DNA from: Parafrankia sp. EUN1f
GTDB taxonomy: Bacteria > Actinomycetota > Actinomycetes > Frankiales > Frankiaceae
Direction: 5' to 3'
Length of the DNA: 64,000 nt
NCBI RefSeq assembly: GCF_000177675.1
Contig: NZ_ADGX01000004.1
Location: forward strand, 1-64,000
Part shown: piece after piece, positions 47,897 through 55,432 of the stretch
How the letters are laid out: each line of letters begins with the position of its first letter
How positions within the stretch are numbered: position 1 is the first letter of the stretch
Program-made: the position numbers and the translations under genes
The notes under the pieces: model-generated
What the model saw: only the letters and a program-made list of their open reading frames with translations
The model's database searches: none
What the model was told of the DNA's origin: nothing

Positions 47897-48154
47897 GGGA
47901 TCCCCTCTCCAATAACAAGGGTACGCACGCCCGCACGAGGTAGGGCGCCATGGCCTAGTTGCGCCAAGTGGTCTCGGCAGCAAGGGGACCGTGTGGCCGT
48001 TCCGTCACGCTTGGTGGCCTGTCAGGGTCTGATCAGGGCGCACCGGAGCTTGGGGAAGCAACGTGCGATCGGTGCGCCCACCTAGACACCCCTGGGCACA
48101 CTGCCGCCGCCGACGCCGGTGTGCCCGGGGGCCCTACAGCGGGGAGGGTGACGG
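47897..48154. promoter_or_regulatory. divergent intergenic region
   Basis: No ORF is convincing here. An inverted repeat GGGCACAC / GTGTGCCC (48094-48101, 48119-48126) lies 28 bp before the first small plus-strand gene and could be an operator of the HTH-TPR regulator. The repressor consensus is not recognisable in this gap. Confidence 0.4.
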
Positions 48155-48415
48155 GTGCCGTACGTGCGCGTGAGCAGGGGGTCGGAGGGTAGACCAGAGA
48201 TCACCTTCCTTGCCTGGCCGCAAGTCATGGCCATGGGCATTGAGAAACTCGTCGCCGAAGCCATATCGGAGCCCGGGGTGCGCTCCGTCGAGCTGACAGA
48301 CGACGCAGGCTCTCGGATCATGACCAGAGAGAAGCCCATCGCCGGAAGCGCGGTACGCCGCGAACGCGCCTTCCTCGGAAGGCACGCCATGCCGGCGGCA
48401 CCGGACCGCCCATGA
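48155..48415 (+). CDS. small paralogous protein, family A member 1
   Basis: An 86-residue protein (VPYVRVSRGSEGRPEITFLAWPQVMAMGIEKLVAEAISEPGVRSVELTDDAGSRIM...). It shares a plan with the next three: beta strand, variable loop, F-x-x-P-or-similar, helix with 'l..l...al..p.v', then a V-x-I/L-x-D-x-x-G strand. GTG 48155 with GGGAGGGTGACGG upstream. Function unknown. Confidence 0.65.
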   Translation: MPYVRVSRGSEGRPEITFLAWPQVMAMGIEKLVAEAISEPGVRSVELTDDAGSRIMTREKPIAGSAVRRERAFLGRHAMPAAPDRP

Positions 48416-48609
48416 TGGTCATCCTGACGTACCTGGACAGTCGAGAGCCGACGTCGACGATGGTCAGCTCTGACGTGCTCCGCCACGCAGACCTGCCGGC
48501 ACTAGCAAGCCGCCTAGTCAGCTCACTACCCCGGGCTGCGCGGGTCCGCATCCTCGACGCCAACGGCGAACCCCTGGCCGACACAGGCGGCGTGCCATGC
48601 CCTACCTGA
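48412..48609 (+). CDS. small paralogous protein, family A member 2
   Basis: A 65-residue protein starting MMVILTYLDSREPTSTMVSSDVLRHADLPALASRLVSSLPRAARVRILDANGEPL. Same layout as member 1, with helix LPALASRLVSSLP and strand VRILDANGE. It overlaps its upstream neighbour by four bases and its downstream neighbour by thirteen. Confidence 0.7.
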   Translation: MMVILTYLDSREPTSTMVSSDVLRHADLPALASRLVSSLPRAARVRILDANGEPLADTGGVPCPT

Positions 48610-48797
48610 ACATCGTGGGCGCCCCCGGCACGGCCGGGGCCATCTTCTACGTCCCCGCCTGGCGGACGACGCGGGATGTCGACCTGCCGGACGTCGTCCG
48701 TCGGGCCCTGGCGGAAGACCCGACCGTGACCCGCGTCGAGATCCTCTCTGACAGCTACGGCCTTACCGAGACGGTCACCCGTGACGGCGAACGGTAG
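48597..48797 (+). CDS. small paralogous protein, family A member 3
   Basis: A 66-residue protein (MPYLNIVGAPGTAGAIFYVPAWRTTRDVDLPDVVRRALAEDPTVTRVEILSDSYGLTETV). It aligns with members 1 and 2 over the whole length. It is the clearest template of the family: DLPDVVRRALAEDPTVTRVEIL. Confidence 0.7.
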   Translation: MPYLNIVGAPGTAGAIFYVPAWRTTRDVDLPDVVRRALAEDPTVTRVEILSDSYGLTETVTRDGER

Positions 48798-48801
48798 TCG
48801 G

Positions 48802-48978
48802 ATGCGCCAGGACAGTCCGACCGGGGCCGAAGGGGTGCCCGTTCCTCGTACGGCCAGCGGCCTACCGGTCCGTGCTCCAACGACGATCCCCCATCCTGAG
48901 ATAGAGGTATTCGATATCGGCAGGGTTGATCTCGTTGCGTTGCAGCGGGTCGCTGACTGTCTCCACGACCTCGACTGA
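48802..48978 (+). CDS. small hypothetical protein in the same cluster
   Basis: A 58-residue ORF (MRQDSPTGAEGVPVPRTASGLPVRAPTTIPHPEIEVFDIGRVDLVALQRVADCLHDLD). GTG 48781 is an alternative start overlapping the preceding gene. The C-terminal segment IEVFDIGRVDLVALQRVADCL looks like a strand plus amphipathic helix. It is not clearly a member of family A. Supported mainly by tight packing. Confidence 0.45.
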   Translation: MRQDSPTGAEGVPVPRTASGLPVRAPTTIPHPEIEVFDIGRVDLVALQRVADCLHDLD

Positions 48979-48988
48979 CGGGCGAGCA

Positions 48989-49222
48989 GTGCTGTACGTC
49001 GTCGTTGAGCGCGACAACGAAAGACCTGTCGAGCATTTCCTACCGCCGAGTTCCGTGGAGGGACTCACCTTAAGGGCGATCGCCGAAGCGACGCTAGAAC
49101 AGCATTCGGCCTGTTGCGTGACAATTCTCAACGAGGGCCGGGACTCCATTTACGAGATTAAACGCCACGCGCCGAAGGCCACGGCGCGCATGAGCGTGTC
49201 AAAATTCAGCTTCACCAAATAG
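48989..49222 (+). CDS. small paralogous protein, family A member 4
   Basis: A 77-residue protein (VLYVVVERDNERPVEHFLPPSSVEGLTLRAIAEATLEQHSACCVTILNEGRDSIYEI...). GTG 48989. It retains the family plan: N-terminal strand, FLPP, helix LRAIAEATLEQHSA, strand VTILNEG. It ends the cluster before two hairpins and a terminator. Confidence 0.6.
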   Translation: MLYVVVERDNERPVEHFLPPSSVEGLTLRAIAEATLEQHSACCVTILNEGRDSIYEIKRHAPKATARMSVSKFSFTK

Positions 49223-49230
49223 GCCGCATA

Positions 49231-49251
49231 CTGCGGCAATGGTTGCCGCAG
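49231..49251. repeat. hairpin CTGCGGCAA-TGG-TTGCCGCAG
   Basis: A perfect 9-bp inverted repeat just upstream of the terminator at 49275-49302; without a T run it may stabilise the transcript end. Confidence 0.6.
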
Positions 49252-49274
49252 GGCGAGCCGTGACCCCAAACGAA

Positions 49275-49302
49275 AAAAGGCGGCCCCGAAGGGCCGCCTT
49301 TT
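49275..49302. terminator. bidirectional terminator
   Basis: Stem AAAAGGCGGCCC-CGAA-GGGCCGCCTTTT between the convergent paralog cluster and the long leftward early operon. A and T runs on both sides suit both directions. Confidence 0.9.
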
Positions 49303-49303
49303 C

Positions 49304-49714
49304 TCATGGGGCGATGATCCGACATCCGGGCCAGACGACCTGCGCCACACCGGCAGCACGGATCAGCTTCTGGCACCAGGCGCACGGCTCGGTGGTGAGG
49401 TACAGCGTCGAGCCTTCCGTGTCCTGCCGACCGTCCGCGTACAACAGCGCGTTCGCCTCCGCATGGGTGGCGATGCAGTCGTCATACGGGCTGCCGGCAG
49501 GCACCTCGACTGTGGTCTTCCGCCCGCGCGGGCAGGCGCCCGCCAGACATCCGGGCCGCCCTGGCGCCGTGCCGTTGTACCCCGTCGAGCGGACGCGGGA
49601 GCCCTTGACCAGCACCGCGCCAACCTGCCGGCGGGTGCAGTCGCCCCGGGCGGCAACCGCCCGTGCGATGTCGAGGAAGTAGGTATCCCAGTCCGGCCGG
49701 TCAGGCGACGGCAA
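49304..49714 (-). CDS. deoxycytidylate (dCMP) deaminase
   Basis: A 136-residue zinc deaminase: HAEANALLYA supplies the zinc His and catalytic Glu, and PCAWCQK the two Cys ligands. An N-terminal WDTYFLDIARAVAARGDCTRRQVGAVLVK and the CLAGACPRG insertion match dCMP deaminases. It makes dUMP for the ThyX upstream in the same operon. It is the last gene of the 13-kb leftward unit. Confidence 0.9.
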   Translation of the reverse strand: MPSPDRPDWDTYFLDIARAVAARGDCTRRQVGAVLVKGSRVRSTGYNGTAPGRPGCLAGACPRGRKTTVEVPAGSPYDDCIATHAEANALLYADGRQDTEGSTLYLTTEPCAWCQKLIRAAGVAQVVWPGCRIIAP

Positions 49715-49928
49715 CGGCCAACCTCGACGGATAGGCGCGCCTGATCTCGCCTGCCTGGTAGGTGGCCCATCCGTCGGTCGGTTCGTCGAGGATCATGATT
49801 TTTGTGGTCTTGGCCCCGACCTCGACGATCGACACCCTGAGCATGTATGCAGCGCTGATGCCGGTCGGCATGGCATAGATGGCTTCGAGCCCTGGTCTCA
49901 GCTCGACGCCGCGGGCGTCACACAGCAT
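49701..49928 (-). CDS. small paralogous protein, family B member 1
   Basis: A 75-residue protein (MLCDARGVELRPGLEAIYAMPTGISAAYMLRVSIVEVGAKTTKIMIL...). ATG 49928 overlaps the stop of the next upstream gene. The opening CDARGVELRPG.. and VVEVG..TT pattern matches members 2 and 3 (DWRGSPIVGGS, DWRGVPIEIGS). The predicted fold is a small beta-barrel. Confidence 0.65.
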   Translation of the reverse strand: MLCDARGVELRPGLEAIYAMPTGISAAYMLRVSIVEVGAKTTKIMILDEPTDGWATYQAGEIRRAYPSRLAVAVA

Positions 49929-50166
49929 CGGCGACCCCAACGACGGTCAGGTTCTCCGTGGCTACCGTGACTTCCTTCGGCTCGACGGTGCGAAGCCGGT
50001 AGAGGTACTGCCGCAGCCTGAGCACGCGGGTTGCCTTCGGCCCGACCTCGACAACCCTTGCCTCCGTGATCCACTGGGCGGAGCCCTGCCGCCCCGGGTA
50101 GATGACCAGGGAGCCCCCGACGATCGGCGAGCCTCTCCAGTCGGTCACCTGGTCGTCCGTGGTCAC
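49918..50166 (-). CDS. small paralogous protein, family B member 2
   Basis: An 82-residue protein (VTTDDQVTDWRGSPIVGGSLVIYPGRQGSAQWITEARVVEVGPKATRVLRLRQY...). GTG 50166 overlaps the preceding stop (GTGTGA). Shares D-W-R-G-x-P-I-x-x-G-S with member 3 and V-E-V-G-x-K with member 1. Function unknown. Confidence 0.7.
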   Translation of the reverse strand: MTTDDQVTDWRGSPIVGGSLVIYPGRQGSAQWITEARVVEVGPKATRVLRLRQYLYRLRTVEPKEVTVATENLTVVGVADAV

Positions 50167-50414
50167 ACGGCCACCGCGGCGCGGGTGGTGTTCCGCCATT
50201 CGACGAGGGCCAGGCGCACGGCGCCCATGAACGTCGTGCCTTCCGGCAGCGCCGCGCGGTAGACCCATCCGCCGTAGCTCTCCGTCGAGCCGGTCATGAC
50301 GATGACGTCCCCATGGCGCGTGAGCAGCGCGCAGAACTTCACACCGTCGGCCAGGCCCTCGACGCCTTCGCTGTGGTCGGGGCCGTCGGGCAGGTTGGTG
50401 TATTCGAGCTTCAT
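50163..50414 (-). CDS. small hypothetical protein
   Basis: An 83-residue protein starting MKLEYTNLPDGPDHSEGVEGLADGVKFCALLTRHGDVIVMTGSTESYGGWVYRAALPEG. ATG 50414 overlaps the start region of the upstream gene (ATGAAGC). It resembles no family I know. In the nucleotide-metabolism part of the operon. Confidence 0.7.
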   Translation of the reverse strand: MKLEYTNLPDGPDHSEGVEGLADGVKFCALLTRHGDVIVMTGSTESYGGWVYRAALPEGTTFMGAVRLALVEWRNTTRAAVAV

Positions 50415-50794
50415 ACAGACTCCCAAGATTCGGTAACGGGGATGCCCGCCGCGCGGGCAAGACGTACACAGTTCGAGGTGCCGCGGTTGCCCGCACCACG
50501 CTTGTAGAAGGCGAGACAGATATCCGCCCCGCTGGCGACCATCCGGGCGTTGCGCTCCGGCCCTGCGGCCCTTCCACGGGTGTCCCAGTCGGCCGTGAAA
50601 ACCTCGACGTGGACCTTCGAGCCGAGACGGGTCACCGCCTCCGCCCAATGCCGAGCGAGGAAATCCGCCCCGGTGGGGCAGTCACCCACGACCAGGGTTA
50701 GGGGTGTTGGTGCGGTCGCATGCTCTTCGAAGAGGGCCCGATAGACGATGCTCCCGGTGACGATGTCGCGGGAGCCGGTTACAAGGACTCTCAA
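50411..50794 (-). CDS. SLOG-family (YspA/DUF2493-like) nucleotide-binding protein
   Basis: A 127-residue Rossmann-like protein: MRVLVTGSRDIVTGSIVYRAL at the start, VVGDCPTGADFLARHWAE in the middle and ERNARMVASGADICLAFYKRGAGNRGTSNCVRLARAAGIPV at the end. The GSRD, GDCPTGAD and G..GT motifs match the YspA/cpYpsA SLOG group, which may bind NAD- or nucleotide-derived ligands. TTG 50794. In phages such proteins are frequent neighbours of ThyX and RNR. Confidence 0.8.
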   Translation of the reverse strand: MRVLVTGSRDIVTGSIVYRALFEEHATAPTPLTLVVGDCPTGADFLARHWAEAVTRLGSKVHVEVFTADWDTRGRAAGPERNARMVASGADICLAFYKRGAGNRGTSNCVRLARAAGIPVTESWESV

Positions 50795-51012
50795 TCCGTC
50801 TCGCCTGGCAGGCGGTCAATGACGGTAACCCGGAACGGGAATAGGCCGTTGGTACGCCCCGGGTTCCGCTCGTCGCCGGCAACGTCCGCCTGTGCGGAAA
50901 TTCGGCCACCCTTAATGCCGATGACCTTGCCGAGTCGGGGCGATGGGTAGTAGCCGCCCGACCAGAGAATCCGGGAACCGATTTCGATCGGCACGCCTCT
51001 CCAGTCAAGCAT
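50791..51012 (-). CDS. small paralogous protein, family B member 3
   Basis: A 73-residue protein (MLDWRGVPIEIGSRILWSGGYYPSPRLGKVIGIKGGRISAQADVAGDERNPGRTNGLFPFRVTVIDRL...). ATG 51012 overlaps the ThyX stop; ATG 51024 is an alternative. It is the clearest link between family B members, sharing DWRG.PI..GS. Confidence 0.7.
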   Translation of the reverse strand: MLDWRGVPIEIGSRILWSGGYYPSPRLGKVIGIKGGRISAQADVAGDERNPGRTNGLFPFRVTVIDRLPGETD

Positions 51013-51712
51013 TTCCGCCCCCATTGTCGTTGTCGGTCATGTCCTGGTAGAGAGCCGGGGCGATGGCGCGGAGTTCACGCAGCAGCATTCCGGCAAGGTC
51101 CCTGATCTCACGGTCGGCCCCGGGCGCGGCGCGCTTTCGGATGACCTCACGCCAGGAACGATGGTTTCCTGTGACAACGATCCTTGTTTCGGTCATGTTC
51201 GGCAGGACAGCCCGCGCGGCTGACCGCGCCTTTTTCCGGGTCCATCCATGCTCGACGGTGAGGCGATCAACGATCGTCTCGTAGGAATCCAGTGCGCCCC
51301 GGGCTGCGTCGTTCAGGATTACAAGAACCTCCCTGTCTTCGATATCCCGAAGATCGGGCGGAACGATCACGAACGCTTCCGACTCGTCTACATATCGCTG
51401 AGACTGGACGGAGAACGACAGATGTCTGTGCCTGGTCAGTTCGGTGAGAAGGGAACGGCTGACCGATGTCAGCCGGAACGTCACTGTCGCGTGCTCGAAG
51501 ACGCTTTCATGGCCCTGGTCGATCAGGTGGCCGATGTACCCATGGTTCGTGCGCCCTGCCGGATTGGTCCAGGACTGGTAACACTCGCGTCCGGCGAACT
51601 CCGTCAGTAGGTGAGCGTCCGGAAGGCTCGCCAGTGTGCGCAGGCCTTCGGCTCGTACCGCCTCGAAGAATCCGGGCGTGACCACGGTGTGAGCGATGAT
51701 CGTAGCTTTCAA
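51005..51712 (-). CDS. thyX: flavin-dependent thymidylate synthase
   Basis: A 235-residue FAD enzyme converting dUMP to dTMP. The ThyX signature RHRHLSFSVQSQRY is complete, and TETRIVVTGNHRSWREVIRKRAAPGADREIR supplies the substrate-binding C-terminal region. TTG 51712 follows AGAGGGACGG; an upstream GTG/ATG start would add 19 residues overlapping the RNR gene. It fits with the RNR and dCMP deaminase in the same operon to supply thymidylate. Confidence 0.93.
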   Translation of the reverse strand: MKATIIAHTVVTPGFFEAVRAEGLRTLASLPDAHLLTEFAGRECYQSWTNPAGRTNHGYIGHLIDQGHESVFEHATVTFRLTSVSRSLLTELTRHRHLSFSVQSQRYVDESEAFVIVPPDLRDIEDREVLVILNDAARGALDSYETIVDRLTVEHGWTRKKARSAARAVLPNMTETRIVVTGNHRSWREVIRKRAAPGADREIRDLAGMLLRELRAIAPALYQDMTDNDNGGGNA

Positions 51713-51722
51713 ACCGTCCCTC

Positions 51723-53828
51723 TCAGATCGGGCAGGCGCCGGAGGCGCAATTCTCATCGAAACCGTCATCCACAGCCTTGAACGTGGCAGCCTCGTACTC
51801 TTCCGCCGTGATCCGTTCGTAGGGCGCCTGCGCCCGCGAACCGTCGAGCATGACCGTTGTGCCCTTCAAACTCCGAAGGGCAGGCGCCATGGTGTCGATG
51901 AATTCGCGGACACGGTCCGGGGCTGGCAGTACGTTGGAATGTCCAAGGGCAAGCGCGATGCCCTGCTCGCGGTCCGGCTCGACGTTAACCGTGAAACTCA
52001 CTGCGTTATCGGCGAAACATTCCTGAACCATGGCCTGCACGGAGAGCATGTCATGCAGGCTGATTTCGTTCGCCGCCTCGACGATGGACGGGTCACCGCC
52101 TGCGGCGATGACTTCGGCGACCAGGGGGTCACGGGTTGGGATGGAAACGACCAGCGTTCGGGGGCTGTAGATGCACGGCTCGACGGTGTGGCCGGCGTCG
52201 TGCAGCGCCTCGACTTCCGCAGCCTCCCGGGGGTCGTCGAGGCCGTAGCGGATGCGCCTGACGAATTCCCGGGCGTAGATGGGATGCCACCCTTCGCTGC
52301 GTCCGGGCAGTTTCGCCACGGTTCCCGTGGGTGCCACGGTGGTGCATTTGACGGGCTCCGGGATTCGCAGGGCGAAGGCGTATTCACGTGCCTCGGCCCG
52401 TACCGTGTCCTGCATTGCCCGAAGGAAGTGCCGTGTCGGGTAGTCCTGCCAGGATTTCGAGTAGCGAATGCCTCGCTTGACCAACCAGCCCTGGGCGCCG
52501 AAGTGCCCGACACCGATTCGCCGGTTACGTGCCACCACTTCGGCCTGCGCCTTCGAGGTGATGTCACCGAACGTCGCCCTGATCAGGAATCGGGTCATGA
52601 GCCGGTGCGCTTCGAGGCACGCCGCGTGGTCGTAGAACCCCTGTTTGTCGACGAACGCGTCAAGGTTGACATGGCCCAAATTGCAGTTTTCCCACGCTTC
52701 GAGCGCGATTTCCCCGCAAGGGTTGGTGGCGATCACTTCGCCTACCTCGCCATGGGCGGACAGGGAGGAATTCCAGAGCCCCGGCTCACCGTTGGTCAGC
52801 ATGCCGGTAACGACCTGTTCCAGGACGGCCATAGCTTCGATCCGTCGAGGGTGGAAGTCGTCATTCACCGCAGCCACAAAATCGTCGTCGATCTCGACGG
52901 ATATATTCGTGGTCCAGTGCGCCCCCGGATCGCTCTTGCAGGCGATGAACTCGCGAATGTGTGGGTCTTGCCAGTGAACGATGGACATGCGCGCGGAGCG
53001 CCGGACGTTGCCGCTCACAACACATTCGGCTATCGCCTGGTCAATCTCCATCGCGTCCAGAGGTTCAATGGCGCCGAAGCCCTCCACGGCGCAGCCCGAC
53101 AAGATTTCGGCCGTGCGTAGAAGCATTCGCGCCAGCGGTGCCGGCCCGGAGGCCGTGCCACCGAACGCCTTAATGGGCGCCCCGCGGAAGCGGATGCGGG
53201 AGACGTCCACGACGATGGGACCGGCCTGGCCCCCGGCAAGGTGGTGGTTTAGCTCAGCTCGGCGGAGGACGAGCGCTAGCGCGTCCGCCCATCCCTCCCG
53301 GGAGTCCTCCACGTCGACATCTGCCACGGCGTCCGCCGTGAAGACCGTAGACAGAAGGCCACCGTCTCGCAGCTCCGCATAGTCAGGATGCGCGTCGTTG
53401 CACACAACGTGAACCTCAACGGGCGACACGATGCTGTATCGGCAGGTAAAGCGGCTGGAGTAGTTTGCCCCTACGCCCCCGCCTTCAGCCAAGCGAAGAT
53501 ACGTAAACACGAAATGCTCGGCGAGATCGCTGACCCATCCGGACACATGGCAGTTGAAAAGATACTGCCGGCCCGGAACCCCGGACATTTTCAGATGCCG
53601 ACCTGCCGGAAGAATCTTGAAGGTGTAGATCAGGCTGTGGATCCTATCCGCCTCTTGCCGGATCTCCCGGGGCCACTTCTCAGGCTCGCCGTAGACGAGC
53701 ATCAGGTTTCCCGTTACGACGCGGGAAACGGTGGCCTCCCAGTCTTCATGTCCGCCGGTCGGCAACGGTCGGCTGTAGGTTCTCCTGTAGACCTCCGGCC
53801 CGGTGGGCCCCCATTTCGGGTCGCTCAA
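51723..53828 (-). CDS. nrdJ: class II (B12-dependent) ribonucleoside-triphosphate reductase
   Basis: A 701-residue monomeric RNR. The catalytic set is visible: FNCHVSG (first active-site Cys), NPCGEIALE (thiyl Cys and Glu) and NLGHVNLDAF. ENCNLGH and the redox tail CASGACPI provide further conserved Cys, the latter probably the shuttle pair. Uses adenosylcobalamin, so it works with or without oxygen. It starts ATG/GTG at 53828 and overlaps the sigma-like gene. Similar reductases are found in cluster A mycobacteriophages. Confidence 0.93.
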   Translation of the reverse strand: MSDPKWGPTGPEVYRRTYSRPLPTGGHEDWEATVSRVVTGNLMLVYGEPEKWPREIRQEADRIHSLIYTFKILPAGRHLKMSGVPGRQYLFNCHVSGWVSDLAEHFVFTYLRLAEGGGVGANYSSRFTCRYSIVSPVEVHVVCNDAHPDYAELRDGGLLSTVFTADAVADVDVEDSREGWADALALVLRRAELNHHLAGGQAGPIVVDVSRIRFRGAPIKAFGGTASGPAPLARMLLRTAEILSGCAVEGFGAIEPLDAMEIDQAIAECVVSGNVRRSARMSIVHWQDPHIREFIACKSDPGAHWTTNISVEIDDDFVAAVNDDFHPRRIEAMAVLEQVVTGMLTNGEPGLWNSSLSAHGEVGEVIATNPCGEIALEAWENCNLGHVNLDAFVDKQGFYDHAACLEAHRLMTRFLIRATFGDITSKAQAEVVARNRRIGVGHFGAQGWLVKRGIRYSKSWQDYPTRHFLRAMQDTVRAEAREYAFALRIPEPVKCTTVAPTGTVAKLPGRSEGWHPIYAREFVRRIRYGLDDPREAAEVEALHDAGHTVEPCIYSPRTLVVSIPTRDPLVAEVIAAGGDPSIVEAANEISLHDMLSVQAMVQECFADNAVSFTVNVEPDREQGIALALGHSNVLPAPDRVREFIDTMAPALRSLKGTTVMLDGSRAQAPYERITAEEYEAATFKAVDDGFDENCASGACPI

Positions 53829-54469
53829 ATCTGGCTCCTGTTCAGCAGTTCGGTGAGCGCGTCAACCGCGCGCTGATGCCTTCGCTGTGCTGCCTTGTCG
53901 CCGAATTCCCCGCCTTCGAGGTGTCGGGCGACCAGGGCCCGACGGTTGGAGTCGGACAGGCGCGGCCAGACACGGGCGATGTCGAGGACACCTGCCAGGG
54001 CTTCGCCCTGCCCGTTGCCGGGGATGACCGACTCGCCCCCTTCGGGGATCGGCGCGTCTGACCACCTGGTGACGTCTTCGAAGAACACCGGCAGCAACGC
54101 CCGGACGTGATCAGGGAGGTACACCCACCGGTCGGTTCTCATGAGACGCTGCCGCCGTTCGCCGGAGCAGTACCGTTCGGCAGCTCGACGCATGATGACG
54201 TTGATCAGGTTGGTGTCGTCCCAATCGATCCGGTCGCGGTGCTCCCACAGGTAGGCCATGACGGTCTGCGCCACGTCGTCCGCGCTGACCACGCCGGGGT
54301 TCGCCCTGGCGAACACGACACCTAGGGCGGCAGCCTTCGGCCCGTAGTAGGCAGTCCATTCGTCCGCCTCGACGGGCGGCGTGTAGTTCAGGCGGCGCAA
54401 CAGGTTCTCTTCCGTGGCCGATGACCAGGTGCGGGCGTCGAGGTACTCCGGCGAGTCGAGGGTGATCAC
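53825..54469 (-). CDS. sigma-factor-like protein
   Basis: A 214-residue protein. Residues 55-105 resemble sigma region 2 (VSADDVAQTVMAYLWEHRDRIDWDDTNLINVIMRRAAERYCSGERRQR); residues 160-210 resemble region 4 (IARVWPRLSDSNRRALVARHLEGGEFGDKAAQRRHQRAVDALTELL). GTG 54469 overlaps the previous stop. Could act as a phage sigma factor for late genes or as a helix-turn-helix regulator. No match is strong enough to name a target promoter. Confidence 0.65.
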   Translation of the reverse strand: MITLDSPEYLDARTWSSATEENLLRRLNYTPPVEADEWTAYYGPKAAALGVVFARANPGVVSADDVAQTVMAYLWEHRDRIDWDDTNLINVIMRRAAERYCSGERRQRLMRTDRWVYLPDHVRALLPVFFEDVTRWSDAPIPEGGESVIPGNGQGEALAGVLDIARVWPRLSDSNRRALVARHLEGGEFGDKAAQRRHQRAVDALTELLNRSQI

Positions 54470-54633
54470 GCGCGCCTTCCTGCTCGACGCGCGGCGCGCT
54501 GCGCCTTCCCCTTCGCCCTGCGTCGGGCGCGTTCCTCCGGGCTGACCGTGCCCGTGTAAACGGGCCTGCCCTGAATCAGACGGAGGAAGAAATAGGCGGA
54601 CCACCGTTTCCGCTCAGCTAGCGTGACCGTCAT
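54466..54633 (-). CDS. very basic small protein
   Basis: A 55-residue ORF (MTVTLAERKRWSAYFFLRLIQGRPVYTGTVSPEERARRRAKGKAQ...) with a C-terminal arginine/lysine/alanine run. ATG 54633; TGA 54466-54468 overlaps the GTG of the sigma-like gene, so the two are coupled. It overlaps the phosphoesterase stop by 20 bases. It may bind nucleic acid. Confidence 0.6.
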   Translation of the reverse strand: MTVTLAERKRWSAYFFLRLIQGRPVYTGTVSPEERARRRAKGKAQRAARRAGRRA

Positions 54634-55432
54634 TTTCAACCCCAATCAGTCGGTCGAACTCGGAAAAGTCAGGCGCCGGATATTCGACGCCCTGAACCAG
54701 GATTGAGCCGTCAGGGTGGATCGGATATACTTCCGGCGCTGACCGGCCGGTGTCGTCGAGGTGCAGCAAGCCGAAGCCGAGTTGCCAGTTGGCGCTACCA
54801 AATCCGACGTAACTGGCCTTACTCAGGTCGGACAGGTGGCCGCATTCCATGCCAGTCAGGGACTGCTGACGGTCCCGGTAGCCCCGGGACTCGGTGACGA
54901 CCGCCAGGCGGTGTGTGTGGCCCTGCACGACCGATGCGCCGAACTGGCGAACCATCTTCAAAGCCGACCCGCCCCCGTAGGCGGCTATCTTGTCGCCGTG
55001 GATCGCCACCCAACCGTCACCGAGCCTGTAGGGCTGATGCCGGTAGGAGATTTCGAGGTCTTCGAAGTTCAGCAGGGCTTCGAGCTGCAAGGAGCGGAGT
55101 TCCCGAAGGGCGGGCGCGTACTGGGCCAGGTAGCGGCGTATCCGCGCTTCGTGGTTGCCCTCGACGAAATCGATCGGCCCACCATAACCCGCGCGGATGT
55201 TTTCGAGGATTTTTACCCCGGTGTCACAGTCTGCCTGTAGGTCTGTCTGGTATTCCTCTGCCAGGCCCCGGCTCCAACGGGCCGGGCCTTTCATGTCGAG
55301 AAAATCGCCGAGAATCAGAAGTCGATCGGGGTTGAACTCTGCCGCGAACGCGGTCAGGTTCTCGACAGCGGCTGTGTGCTGGTCAGGGACGTGTGTGTCA
55401 GGCCAGCACAGGATGGTGCGCCACCTAGGCAA
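54614..55432 (-). CDS. calcineurin-like metallophosphoesterase
   Basis: A 272-residue phosphoesterase. Metal motifs appear in order: PDTHVPD (D-x-H), LILGDFLDM (GD), EGNHEARI (GNHE), HGDKIAAYG and QGHTHRLAV (GHTH). These residues form the two-metal site. TTG 55432 overlaps the RNA ligase stop. The substrate is unknown; pairing with an RNA ligase suggests 2',3'-cyclic phosphate or 3'-phosphate processing. Confidence 0.9.
   Translation of the reverse strand: MPRWRTILCWPDTHVPDQHTAAVENLTAFAAEFNPDRLLILGDFLDMKGPARWSRGLAEEYQTDLQADCDTGVKILENIRAGYGGPIDFVEGNHEARIRRYLAQYAPALRELRSLQLEALLNFEDLEISYRHQPYRLGDGWVAIHGDKIAAYGGGSALKMVRQFGASVVQGHTHRLAVVTESRGYRDRQQSLTGMECGHLSDLSKASYVGFGSANWQLGFGLLHLDDTGRSAPEVYPIHPDGSILVQGVEYPAPDFSEFDRLIGVENDGHAS

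Noticed and set aside
51705-51724. Further stoperator-like site GAGAGGGACGGTTTGAAAGC between RNR and ThyX
   Set aside because: Only about 12 of 20 positions match and it overlaps the ThyX ribosome site; kept out of the list of sites.
51696-53120. 474-codon plus-strand frame opposite RNR
   Set aside because: RNR on the minus strand has all catalytic motifs; this frame has none.
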